Positions 13,387 to 20,310 of a DNA stretch of 20,710 nt are shown here, piece by piece. Origin of the DNA: DATEPR01 sp036503065 (GTDB taxonomy: Bacteria; Actinomycetota; Actinomycetes; Mycobacteriales; Pseudonocardiaceae). The notes beneath the pieces were generated by a model. It was given only the letters and a program-made list of their open reading frames with translations. It was not told the DNA's origin and ran no database searches. How positions within the stretch are numbered: position 1 is the first letter of the stretch; the number at the start of each line of letters is the position of its first letter. The stretch is taken from contig DASXXM010000263.1 of assembly GCA_036503065.1 (NCBI GenBank), positions 1-20,710 of the forward strand, written 5' to 3'. A program made the position numbers and the translations under genes.

Positions 13387-14700
13387 TCAGCTGAGTAGCC
13401 GCGTGCTCGCGGAGCGTGCCGACACCAGCACATCGGCGGCGTCCACCCTGGTGGGTACCCCGTCGGCCACGACCTCATCGCCCGCGACCCACACGTCCCG
13501 TACCGGCCGCGAACCGGCCGCCCACACCAGGTTCGCCAACAACTGCGGATCCGGTACGCCGATCCCGCCGACGAACGCCGGGTCGTCCGGGCCGATGTGC
13601 ACCAGATCCGCCCACCGTCCCGGCTCCAGCGCGCCGATGTCGTGCCGCCCCAACGCCTCGGCCCCGCAACGGGTGGCCAGCAACAACGCGTCCGGCGCGG
13701 TGACCGCGGTGGCGTCCCCGGTGGCCAGCCGGGCCAGCATGGCCGCCAGCCGGACCTCTTCCCAGAGGTCGAGGTCGTCGTTGCTGGCCGGCCCGTCGGT
13801 GCCCAGCCCCACCGCGACCCCGGCCGCCCGCAGGTCGACCAGCCGGGCGATCCCGGACGCCAGTTTCGCGTTCGACCCAGGGCAGTGCGCCACCGCGACG
13901 CGGTGCGCCGCGAACAGCGCGATGTCCTCGTCGGACAGGTGCACGGCGTGCGCGGCCAGCACCCGCCCGCCCAGCACCCCCAGTTCGGCCAGCATCCTGG
14001 GCACCGACCCGTACCGGGCCCGCTGCTCGACGTCCTCGTCGCGCGACTCGGCGACGTGGATCTGCAACAGCGCGCCCCGGCTCGCCGCGGACTCCGCGAT
14101 CCTGGGCAACGCGTCGGCCGGCAGCATGTAGGCGGAGTGCGCGCCGTAGCTCAGCTCGATCCGTTCGCCCGGCCCGAATCGCAGCCCGTCGGCGTCGATC
14201 CACTTGTCCAGCTCGGTGAGCGTGGCGCGCCAGTCCATGCCGGGCAGGTCGATCAGCGGTCCGCCGACCACGACCCGGCTGCCCGCGGCCAGCACCGCGT
14301 CGGCCACCTGGTCGCCGTGGAAGTACATCTCGACGCTGGTCGTCACGCCTGCCCTGAGCATCTCGACGCAGCCCAGCAGCATTCCCGCGTACACGTCGGA
14401 GGGCCGCAGCCGTGCCTCGGCCGGCCAGATCACCTCGTGCAGCCAGCGCAGCAGCGGCAGGTCGCCGCCCATCCCGCGCAGCAGCGTCATCGGGCTGTGC
14501 GCGTGCGCGTTCACCAAGCCGGGCAACAGAATCCCGGGCAGTGCTCGAGTCGGCGCCGCGGTGGGCGGCGCCTCGGCCGCCGGGCCGACATAGCCCAGCC
14601 TGCCGTCCGCACCGATGTCCACGACGGCATCACGCAACACCGAACAGTCCGGATCACAGGGCAGCACGACCGGGGCGTGCAGGCGCGACGCGCTCGTCAT
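13387..14700 (-). CDS. Amidohydrolase, MTA/SAH-deaminase or chlorohydrolase type
   Basis: A 437-residue metal-dependent hydrolase of the amidohydrolase superfamily, closest in motif style to the MtaD/SsnA/TrzA group that deaminates adenosine derivatives or related heterocycles. Visible active-site elements are NAHAHSPM (His66, His68), QIHVAES (His215, Glu218), AHAVHLSD (His251, His254), HCPGSNAKLASG (272-283) and GTDGPASNDDLDLWEE (Asp302). These supply the metal ligands, the general base and the substrate-specificity loop of that group. A small beta-sandwich is formed by both ends. It is read leftwards, 24 bp after the small exported protein gene and 49 bp before the TPM gene, so it is likely part of the run beginning at trmB or the NOS-like gene. 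Substrate is not settled by sequence alone. Confidence 0.88.
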   Translation of the reverse strand: MTSASRLHAPVVLPCDPDCSVLRDAVVDIGADGRLGYVGPAAEAPPTAAPTRALPGILLPGLVNAHAHSPMTLLRGMGGDLPLLRWLHEVIWPAEARLRPSDVYAGMLLGCVEMLRAGVTTSVEMYFHGDQVADAVLAAGSRVVVGGPLIDLPGMDWRATLTELDKWIDADGLRFGPGERIELSYGAHSAYMLPADALPRIAESAASRGALLQIHVAESRDEDVEQRARYGSVPRMLAELGVLGGRVLAAHAVHLSDEDIALFAAHRVAVAHCPGSNAKLASGIARLVDLRAAGVAVGLGTDGPASNDDLDLWEEVRLAAMLARLATGDATAVTAPDALLLATRCGAEALGRHDIGALEPGRWADLVHIGPDDPAFVGGIGVPDPQLLANLVWAAGSRPVRDVWVAGDEVVADGVPTRVDAADVLVSARSASTRLLS

Positions 14701-14724
14701 GCCACCAGATCCTGCCAGTACGGC

Positions 14725-15123
14725 CTAACCGCGTGCGCTGGTCCTGGCTGGTGCGCACCGCACCAGGTCCAACACCGGCTGCCCGCGCCAGATGCTCACC
14801 CGAAGATCACAGGACAACGTGTCCCCGACGGCAACGGTGCCCGGCGGCGGCAAACTGTCCACCAACAGGGAATTGGCGGTCACGAACTGCGTCCCGGCCG
14901 CCACCACCCGTTGCCCGCCACCGGAGTTGAACCGCACCGGATCCAACACGGTCAGCCGGGCGGCGCCGCCAGCGTCATCCGATGCCACCACCACGATCGC
15001 GCTCGCCACCTGTGTCGGCGCCACCGTGGCCGACCGCAACGCAAGCGTGGCCATGCCGCCGGCCACACCCACCACCGCGAGACACCCGGCGAGGGTGAGC
15101 ACGTTGCGCAGGGCGGGATGCAC
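14725..15123 (-). CDS. Small exported or membrane-anchored protein, unknown function
   Basis: A 132-residue protein that I do not recognise. One hydrophobic segment (about 7-28, LRNVLTLAGCLAVVGVAGGMATLAL) acts as a signal anchor or signal peptide. The remaining ~100 residues are predicted outside: beta-rich, with a GTQFVTANSLLVDSLPPPG stretch and two Cys (105 and 123) that could form a disulfide. The GTG at 15123 is 7 nt beyond the stop of the NOS-like gene and puts the helix directly after a short basic start. An in-frame GTG at 15156 would overlap the upstream gene by 26 nt. Neither has a strong Shine-Dalgarno site. Close packing implies co-transcription with the NOS-like gene. Confidence 0.68.
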   Translation of the reverse strand: MHPALRNVLTLAGCLAVVGVAGGMATLALRSATVAPTQVASAIVVVASDDAGGAARLTVLDPVRFNSGGGQRVVAAGTQFVTANSLLVDSLPPPGTVAVGDTLSCDLRVSIWRGQPVLDLVRCAPARTSARG

Positions 15124-15130
15124 CAGCTCA

Positions 15131-16303
15131 CTATGCGCCAAGCAACCCGATCCCACTGGTCAGCGCGCTCCCACTATCGGGTGATGGCGGGGTGGCCGGC
15201 GCACCCTGTCGAGCCCGCACCGCGTCCGACGCGGCCACCCGGAACGTGGGCCGGTAGGCATGCGCCCGTTGCCGGGATCGCAGCCACGCCAACCGATGCC
15301 GGGCTTCCGCGTAGTGGTCGATGATGGTCACCCCGTCCTCGTCGAACGAGTGCAACACGGCCCGGTTGAGTTCGATGGTGGCCCGGTCACGCCACAGGGT
15401 CCGCTCGGTCGACGTGTCCAGCCCGAGCCGTTCCGCGACCTGCCGGGCCACCCCGTAGGCGCCTTCGTCGGCCAGGGCCCTGGTACCGATGTCGGTCCCG
15501 ATGTGCCAACTGTTCACCGGTGCCGCCGGATACCGCACCCCGCCGACGGTCAGCGTCATGTTGCCCAGCACCGGCACCGCCGGCCACCGCAGTCCGAGCT
15601 CGGCGAACCACGGTAGATCCGGATGCCGCAACGGCACGTCGGCGGCCGCGTCCGCCGGCACCGCGAACAGGACGGGCCCCTCGTGCGTGGTCTCCACCAC
15701 CAGCGGCAGCCGATCGAACCGCCCCCGCCGGGCAGGTGGCTGCCAGCCCATCCGGCACACGGCATCGGTGAAGCCGAGGTAACGCCGGTCGCCGACCACG
15801 TCGTCGTCATCGCCCCGGTAGCCGGCATACCGCACCAACTGGTCGTTCCAGATCCGCGGGCCGACCGCGGTCGGTGTGTCCGGCGCGAACACGCTGACCA
15901 GCGGCCGAACCCGCCCGTCCGCCCAGGCCAACCGCAGGTGCGCCACACACTCGGCGGCCACCGCGGCGGCGTTGCGTAAGCCGCGAAGATCGCGGACCTT
16001 GAGTTGTCGCCATGGCACGCCACTGGTGCACCAGCCGGAGTCCCGCAACGCGATCCGGGCGCCGTAGGCGAGTTCGGCCGCGGTGTGCCGGTAGGTCCCG
16101 CTCTCGGCGATGGCGGCACGCACCTGCGCCAGCCGCTTGGCCACCGGCCCGGCGGCCGGATGCGCATCGTGGAACATCCGAAGGAAGTGCTCGGCCGCCC
16201 GCTGATCAACCGGCGCCGAGGTCACGGTTTCGTCACGCAAGGCAGTCACGGCCCGCGAATTTACCGCGCAACCCCGGTCACCCGTCACTGCCAATCGAGT
16301 CAT
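15131..16303 (-). CDS. Divergent nitric oxide synthase oxygenase-like haem protein
   Basis: A 390-residue protein with clear NOS oxygenase signatures along its length: GTYRHTAAELAYGARIALR (69-87), RIWNDQLVRYAGYR (150-163), NMTLTVGGVRYPAAPVNSWH (248-267), GTDIGTRALADE (269-280), LWRDRATIELNRAVLHSF (303-320) and VTIIDHYAEA (325-334). Cys92 aligns with the haem-ligand Cys (iNOS Cys194), with Trp98 in its usual place. Key residues differ: the proximal Trp188 is Leu86, the CIGR motif is CTSG, and Tyr367, Glu371 and Asp376 are His267, Asp271 and Ala276. The C-terminal WxWLxPP segment carrying the pterin-stacking Trp is not recognisable; a Pro/Ser-rich tail is there instead. No reductase domain is attached, as is normal for bacterial NOS. 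Ordinary NO formation from arginine is doubtful. The ATG at 16303 has only a weak ribosome binding site. Confidence 0.85.
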   Translation of the reverse strand: MTRLAVTGDRGCAVNSRAVTALRDETVTSAPVDQRAAEHFLRMFHDAHPAAGPVAKRLAQVRAAIAESGTYRHTAAELAYGARIALRDSGWCTSGVPWRQLKVRDLRGLRNAAAVAAECVAHLRLAWADGRVRPLVSVFAPDTPTAVGPRIWNDQLVRYAGYRGDDDDVVGDRRYLGFTDAVCRMGWQPPARRGRFDRLPLVVETTHEGPVLFAVPADAAADVPLRHPDLPWFAELGLRWPAVPVLGNMTLTVGGVRYPAAPVNSWHIGTDIGTRALADEGAYGVARQVAERLGLDTSTERTLWRDRATIELNRAVLHSFDEDGVTIIDHYAEARHRLAWLRSRQRAHAYRPTFRVAASDAVRARQGAPATPPSPDSGSALTSGIGLLGA

Positions 16304-16374
16304 TCCACCGCCGAGTTCGCCTCACCCGAACGAGTAACCACCGGACCCACGGTGTGCCCCGCCACCCGTGTGGG

Positions 16375-17118
16375 CTACACCCGCACGAACATCAGATCTC
16401 GACAGGTCCGGCCCTCGTCCCGGGCCCGCGTCTCGAACTTCGTCACCGGCCGCCACTGCGGCCGCGGCGCCCACCCACCCGGCTGTGCCGAGAACTCGTT
16501 GCGCAGCAACGGTTCCGCTGAGCACACCGCGAGCATCACGTCGGCGTACTCGGCCCAGTCGGTGGCCAGGTGCAACCGCCCGCCCACGGCCAGCCTGCTC
16601 GCCACGAGCGCCACGAAGTCCGGCCGCACCAGCCGCCGCTTGTGGTGCTTCGTCTTCGGCCACGGATCGGGAAAGAAGATCCGCACCCCCGCCAGCGACC
16701 CCGGCACCACATGCTCGGCCAGCAGGTCGATCGCGTCCCCACGCAACAGCCGCAGACTGGTCACCCCGAGCCCGGTCGCCCGCGACATCAGCTGGGCCAG
16801 TCCCGGCTCGTACACCTCGACCGCCAGGTAGTTGACCTCAGGCTCGGCCGCCGCCATCAGCGCGGTCGCCTCGCCCATCCCCGACCCGATCTCCAACCGC
16901 ACCGGCGCCGCCCGCCCGAACCACTCCGCCAGCGACAACGGCCCGGCAGGCAAGCCGTCGACATCGCGCCCGAGCCGCCCCCAGTGCGCGTCCCAGGCCC
17001 GCTGCTGCCCGACCGTGATCCGCCCACCCCGCCGAACAAAACTCACCACACTCCGCCGATGCCCCGCCGACTCGGCGGTCGCCGGACTGCCCGGTTCCCT
17101 GGGCACGATCGGGCTCAC
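16375..17118 (-). CDS. trmB: tRNA (guanine-N7-)-methyltransferase
   Basis: A 247-residue SAM-dependent enzyme that methylates G46 in the variable loop of tRNAs. Visible are the N-terminal SFVRRGGRITVGQQRAW, the SAM-binding EIGSGMGEAT (76-85), the family signature FFPDPWPKTKHHKRR (148-162), ATDWAEYA and the C-terminal TKFETRARDEGR. The set is complete. The GTG start is supported by AGGAAGGTAG immediately upstream. In mycobacteria trmB is also close to the PEP carboxykinase gene, as here. It is the first gene of a leftward run; the NOS-like gene starts 71 bp after its stop. A 24-codon open frame with a strong ribosome binding site precedes it (17152-17226). Confidence 0.95.
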   Translation of the reverse strand: MSPIVPREPGSPATAESAGHRRSVVSFVRRGGRITVGQQRAWDAHWGRLGRDVDGLPAGPLSLAEWFGRAAPVRLEIGSGMGEATALMAAAEPEVNYLAVEVYEPGLAQLMSRATGLGVTSLRLLRGDAIDLLAEHVVPGSLAGVRIFFPDPWPKTKHHKRRLVRPDFVALVASRLAVGGRLHLATDWAEYADVMLAVCSAEPLLRNEFSAQPGGWAPRPQWRPVTKFETRARDEGRTCRDLMFVRV

Positions 17119-17151
17119 GAACTACCTTCCTGCCGACTGGTCACCATGACC

Positions 17152-17226
17152 TTACCCAGGGCCCACCCGACGAGCACCGGAGCGACGGACGACGATCGCG
17201 ATGAAGCTCACCATCCGGCGTGACAT
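17152..17226 (-). CDS. Possible 24-residue leader peptide upstream of trmB
   Basis: Reading leftwards, AGGGGGAGGG is followed 4 nt later by ATG and 24 codons ending in TAA. The predicted peptide starts MSRRMVSFIAIVVRRSG and is basic, with a short hydrophobic core. It ends 33 nt before the trmB GTG. The ribosome binding site is stronger than that of several real genes here. It could be a leader peptide that tunes trmB expression, or a chance open frame; no homology is known to me. Confidence 0.35.
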   Translation of the reverse strand: MSRRMVSFIAIVVRRSGARRVGPG

Positions 17227-17364
17227 CGGGCCCTCCCCCTTTCGGTCGGCTGCCCAGCCACAGCCGGTGACCGATCGCGAAAACAGATTCCCTTCCGCTG
17301 GGGCGCCCCCCCAAGATCCAGTCTAGTCTGTTTTGCGGTGCGATGTGGCTGTTCAGCGGCCTGC

Positions 17365-17392
17365 TGTGGATAACTTCCTAGCCTGTGGACAA
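17365..17392 (+). promoter_or_regulatory. Two tandem DnaA boxes
   Basis: TGTGGATAA (17365-17373) is the exact complement of the TTATCCACA DnaA box. TGTGGACAA (17384-17392) is the exact complement of TTGTCCACA, the form preferred in actinobacteria. Both have the same orientation, with starts 19 bp apart. Only two boxes are present, so this is not an origin. It may be a DnaA regulatory or titration site upstream of trmB. Confidence 0.6.
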
Positions 17393-17419
17393 ACGGTTGC
17401 GTCCGGCCGGACAACGCAG

Positions 17420-17448
17420 GCTGGCCCGGCCAACCAGGCCGGGCCAGC
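17420..17448 (-). terminator. Hairpin terminator after pckG
   Basis: GCTGGCCCGGCC (17420-17431) and its exact complement GGCCGGGCCAGC (17437-17448) form a 12-bp stem with the 5-nt loop AACCA. It lies about 38 nt beyond the pckG stop on the minus strand. There is no U tract, as is usual for this GC content. Confidence 0.8.
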
Positions 17449-17485
17449 TTACCGTGCGTGATTCAGAACAGGACGAGTGCGGCGC

Positions 17486-19297
17486 TCAGGACAGGCGCTG
17501 ACGCAGCGCGGCCAGTTCGTCTCGCAGCAGTGTCGGCACCTTGTCGCCGATCTTGGCGAACCACTCGTCGATCAGCGGCAGCTCGGCCCGCCACTCCTCG
17601 GCGTCCACCCGCAGCGCCGCCTCGATGTCGGCCCGGTCCGCGGCCAACCCGTCCAGTTCCAGGTCGTTCACCGTCGGCACCCACCCGATCGGGGTCTCCA
17701 ACGCCGCCGCCTTGCCCTCGAGGCGCTCGATGGCCCACTTCAGCACCCGCGAGTTCTCGCCGAAGCCGGGCCACAGGAAGTTCCGGTCGGCGTCCCGGCG
17801 GAACCAGTTCACGTAGAAGATCTTCGGCAGCTTGTCCGCGTCGGCACGCTTGCCGGTGTCGATCCAGTGCTGGAAGTAGTCGCCCGCGTGGTAGCCGATG
17901 AACGGCAGCATGGCCATCGGGTCGCGGCGGACGACGCCGACCTTGCCCTTCGCGGCGGCCGTCGTCTCACTCGACAGGGTGGCGCCCATGAACACGCCGT
18001 GTTGCCAGTCGCGCGACTCCGCGACCAGCGGGATCGTGGTGGCCCTGCGGCCGCCGAAGAAGATCGCCGAGATCGGGACGCCCTTCGGGTCGTCGTACTC
18101 GGGCGCGATGATCGGGCACTGGGCCATCGGCGTGCAGTACCGCGAGTTCGGGTGCGCGGCCGGCTCGTCCACCGACGGCGTCCAGTCCGCCTTCTTCCAC
18201 GACGTCAGGTGCGCGGGCGGCTCGCCCATGCCCTCCCACCAGATGTCGCCGTCGTCGGTGAGGCCCACGTTGGTGAAGACCGTGTTGCCCCGGTCGATCG
18301 TGCGCATCGCGTTCGGGTTGGTGTGCCAGTCGGTGCCGGGGGCCACCCCGAAGAAGCCGTTCTCCGGGTTCACGGCGTACAGCCGGCCGTCGTCGCCGAA
18401 GCGCATCCACGCGATGTCGTCACCGAGCGTCTGCACCTCCCAGCCCGGGATGGTGGGCTCCAGCATCGCCAGGTTCGTCTTGCCGCAGGCCGACGGGAAC
18501 GCCGCCGCGATGTAGTAGACCTTCTTCTCCGGCGAGATCAGCTTCAGGATCAGCATGTGCTCGGCCAGCCAGCCCTCGTCCCGGCCGATCGCCGACGCGA
18601 TGCGCAGCGAGTAGCACTTCTTGCCCAGCAGCGCGTTGCCGCCGTAGCCGGAGCCGTAGCTCCAGATGACCCGTTCCTCCGGGAACTGGGTGATGTACTT
18701 CGTCTCGTTGCACGGCCACGGCACGTCCGCCTGCGCCGGCTCCAGTGGCGCGCCGACCGAGTGCAGGCACTGCACGAAGTCCGCGTCGTCACCGAACCTG
18801 GCCAACGCAGCAGCGCCCGACCGGGTCATCACGTGCATCGACACCACGACGTACTCGGAGTCGGTCAGCTCGACGCCCAGCATCGGGTGGTCGGCCTCCA
18901 GCGGCCCCATGCAGAACGGGATGACGTACATCGTGCGACCGCGCATACAGCCCCGGTACAGCTCGGTCATGATCGATTTCATCTCGCCCGGGTCCATCCA
19001 GTTGTTGGTGGGACCACAGTCGGCCTCGTCGACCGAACAGATGAACGTGCGTTCCTCGACTCGCGCCACGTCGTCGGGATCCGACGCGGCCCAGAACGAA
19101 TTGGCTTTTTTCGCCAGCGGAACGAAGGTGCCGGCGGCAACGAGTTTTCGGGTCAGTCGGTCCCATTCGGCCTGCGAACCGTCCACCCACACCACTTCGT
19201 CGGGCGTCGTCAGTTCGGCGACCTCACGGACCCACTCCAGCAGTCCGGCGTGGGTGGTGGGTGCGTGGTCGAGACCGGGGATGGTCACAGCTGTCAT
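17486..19297 (-). CDS. pckG: Phosphoenolpyruvate carboxykinase (GTP)
   Basis: A 603-residue enzyme that converts oxaloacetate and GTP to phosphoenolpyruvate, CO2 and GDP, the entry step of gluconeogenesis. GTP-type signatures are complete: the kinase loop AAFPSACGKTNLAM (265-278, Lys273), YGSGYGGNALLGKKC (214-228), GDDIAWMRF (292-300), NGFFGVAPGTDWHTNPNA (313-330), YCTPMAQCPIIAPEYDDPKG and NWFRRD. The reactive Cys of GTP-PEPCK is in the kinase loop (Cys271). Length is typical. AGGAG lies about 11 nt before the ATG. The gene is monocistronic: there is a terminator downstream and a 325-bp gap with hairpins upstream. The neighbourhood with trmB is shared with mycobacteria. Confidence 0.97.
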   Translation of the reverse strand: MTAVTIPGLDHAPTTHAGLLEWVREVAELTTPDEVVWVDGSQAEWDRLTRKLVAAGTFVPLAKKANSFWAASDPDDVARVEERTFICSVDEADCGPTNNWMDPGEMKSIMTELYRGCMRGRTMYVIPFCMGPLEADHPMLGVELTDSEYVVVSMHVMTRSGAAALARFGDDADFVQCLHSVGAPLEPAQADVPWPCNETKYITQFPEERVIWSYGSGYGGNALLGKKCYSLRIASAIGRDEGWLAEHMLILKLISPEKKVYYIAAAFPSACGKTNLAMLEPTIPGWEVQTLGDDIAWMRFGDDGRLYAVNPENGFFGVAPGTDWHTNPNAMRTIDRGNTVFTNVGLTDDGDIWWEGMGEPPAHLTSWKKADWTPSVDEPAAHPNSRYCTPMAQCPIIAPEYDDPKGVPISAIFFGGRRATTIPLVAESRDWQHGVFMGATLSSETTAAAKGKVGVVRRDPMAMLPFIGYHAGDYFQHWIDTGKRADADKLPKIFYVNWFRRDADRNFLWPGFGENSRVLKWAIERLEGKAAALETPIGWVPTVNDLELDGLAADRADIEAALRVDAEEWRAELPLIDEWFAKIGDKVPTLLRDELAALRQRLS

Positions 19298-19329
19298 CGC
19301 GCCTCGTCTCCTGACTGAACGCCGGATCG

Positions 19330-19355
19330 CGCGTTCCGCTGCCTCGCGGAACGCG
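19330..19355 (-). promoter_or_regulatory. GC-rich hairpin in the pckG leader
   Basis: CGCGTTCCGC and GCGGAACGCG form a perfect 10-bp stem with a 6-nt loop, 32 nt upstream of the pckG ATG. A second stem, ACGCCCG/CGGGCGT (19385-19408), lies a further 29 nt upstream. Such hairpins could attenuate transcription, stabilise the mRNA or be bound by a regulator. The pairing is certain; the role is inferred. Confidence 0.4.
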
Positions 19356-19561
19356 TCGACTGTGACGTCCTGAAATGGCCGGCTACGCCCGGGGGGCTAA
19401 ACGGGCGTGCCAGGGAATGGGATCTCCTGAGATTAGCTGGGATACCACCCCGTTGCCGAGGCGAAACCTGTCGGTTCGCTCACAAAAACGATCAGGGTAT
19501 CGATTAAGCAGCAACAGTACGTGCGGTATTCGGGTGACCGGACCGACACGGAAACACGAGT

Positions 19562-19585
19562 GGGATTTCACACATGACAAATCCC
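19562..19585 (-). terminator. Possible terminator after the small acidic protein gene
   Basis: GGGATTT (19562-19568) and AAATCCC (19579-19585) form a 7-bp stem with a 10-nt loop, about 38 nt past the stop at 19623. The stem is moderate in strength and has no U tract, so it could instead be an operator. Confidence 0.35.
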
Positions 19586-19622
19586 CGGTGCGTTACGTCA
19601 CAAAAGCGCGGTTCGCGAGGAT

Positions 19623-20192
19623 TCAGTTGCGGCTGATCCACTGTCCGGTGGTGGCGTCGATGCGCACGACGCCCTGCGCGCTGCCCGCGTCGCTGAACGC
19701 GGCCGCCCAGCCGCTGTCGTCCGAGTTGGCCGCCCAGTGCTTGTCGTCGGCGCCGACCGGCGGGGTGAACTCGGCCGCGGCGCCACCGTCGCGCTGGTAG
19801 GCGCCGTCCGGGGTCAGGTGCCCGTGCTCCACCTCGGTCCACTCGCCGGTGCCGGCGTCGTCGGCGATCACGACCTGGCCGTCCGGGGTGAACTCGGTGG
19901 CCACGTCGGCCCGCCCGTCGCCGTGGCTGTCGGTGTAGAGGACGGTGTCGCCGTTGGCGTCGTGCACGATCGCGGTGTCCGGGTGGCCGTCGTCGTTCGT
20001 GTCGATCGTGGCCGGGCCGATGTCGTGCGCGCCGGTGGGGGTGTCCACGGTGATGTCGTGGTCGGTGGAGACGCCGTCCAGCACGCCGCCGGTCCCGTCG
20101 TAGGCGTAGGTCTCCTGCTCGACGTACTCGTGACCGTCGATGTCGAGCTTCATTTCGCCGGAGTCGCCCGCGGTGCCGTCGTCGATGTACAC
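19623..20192 (-). CDS. Acidic protein with calcium-loop-like repeats (DUF6802-like)
   Basis: A 189-residue, strongly acidic protein without signal peptide or membrane segment. After a beta-rich N-terminal part (MKLDIDGHEYVEQETYAYDG), two Asp-rich loops follow: DTNDDGHPD (64-72) and DSHGDGRAD (88-96). These resemble DxDxDG calcium-binding loops of EF-hand/dockerin or FG-GAP type. The order and composition resemble the actinobacterial family DUF6802, but I cannot confirm membership. The GTG at 20192 has CGGGGGT about 7 nt upstream. A longer frame to 20303 adds a basic, low-complexity stretch with no support. Cytosolic location with calcium-type loops is odd; a structural role for the loops or a non-classical export route are both possible. 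Confidence 0.75.
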   Translation of the reverse strand: MYIDDGTAGDSGEMKLDIDGHEYVEQETYAYDGTGGVLDGVSTDHDITVDTPTGAHDIGPATIDTNDDGHPDTAIVHDANGDTVLYTDSHGDGRADVATEFTPDGQVVIADDAGTGEWTEVEHGHLTPDGAYQRDGGAAAEFTPPVGADDKHWAANSDDSGWAAAFSDAGSAQGVVRIDATTGQWISRN

Positions 20193-20310
20193 GGCTGACC
20201 CCCGTTCTCCCGCCCTGCGGCGGCCGGTCGAAGTGTGCGTTGTCGCTGTGTTGGACTCACCGTATTCCGCTCCGGTTCCCCGGGCCAGCCCATCGGGTGA
20301 CAACGCCTGG

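Larger units (their letters stand above)
17119..17485. other. 367-bp intergenic region between trmB and pckG
   Basis: This long gap holds, from right to left in transcription order, the pckG terminator (17420-17448), a perfect GTCCGGCCGGAC palindrome (17401-17412), two DnaA-box matches (17365-17373 and 17384-17392), a long-range 8-bp inverted repeat AAAACAGA/TCTGTTTT (17280-17287 and 17327-17334) and the possible leader peptide. No convincing tRNA or larger gene is seen. The trmB promoter must lie here, but I cannot place it with confidence. Confidence 0.6.
19298..19622. other. 325-bp intergenic region upstream of pckG
   Basis: In the leftward direction this holds the 3' region of the small acidic protein gene and then the pckG promoter and leader. 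Three inverted repeats are visible: GGGATTT/AAATCCC (19562-19585), ACGCCCG/CGGGCGT (19385-19408) and CGCGTTCCGC/GCGGAACGCG (19330-19355). No gene is convincing on either strand. A definite -35/-10 pair for pckG is not seen. Confidence 0.55.

Noticed and set aside
17280..17334. Possible tRNA or structured RNA suggested by the AAAACAGA/TCTGTTTT inverted repeat
   Set aside because: No cloverleaf arms, TTCGA loop or anticodon stem can be built around it; the loop is 39 nt and mostly unstructured by eye.
17208..17414. A 68-codon minus-strand open frame between pckG and trmB
   Set aside because: It needs a TTG start, has no ribosome binding site and runs through the DnaA boxes; composition is not protein-like.
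17477..19318. A 613-codon plus-strand open frame opposite pckG
   Set aside because: It is Arg/His/Val-rich with no domain, while the minus strand is unmistakably GTP-PEPCK.
19555..19610. CRP/GlxR-type site suggested by TCACA and TGTGACGTAACGC words upstream of pckG
   Set aside because: Only one half matches TGTGA-N6-TCACA well; the other half fails, so the site is not supported.
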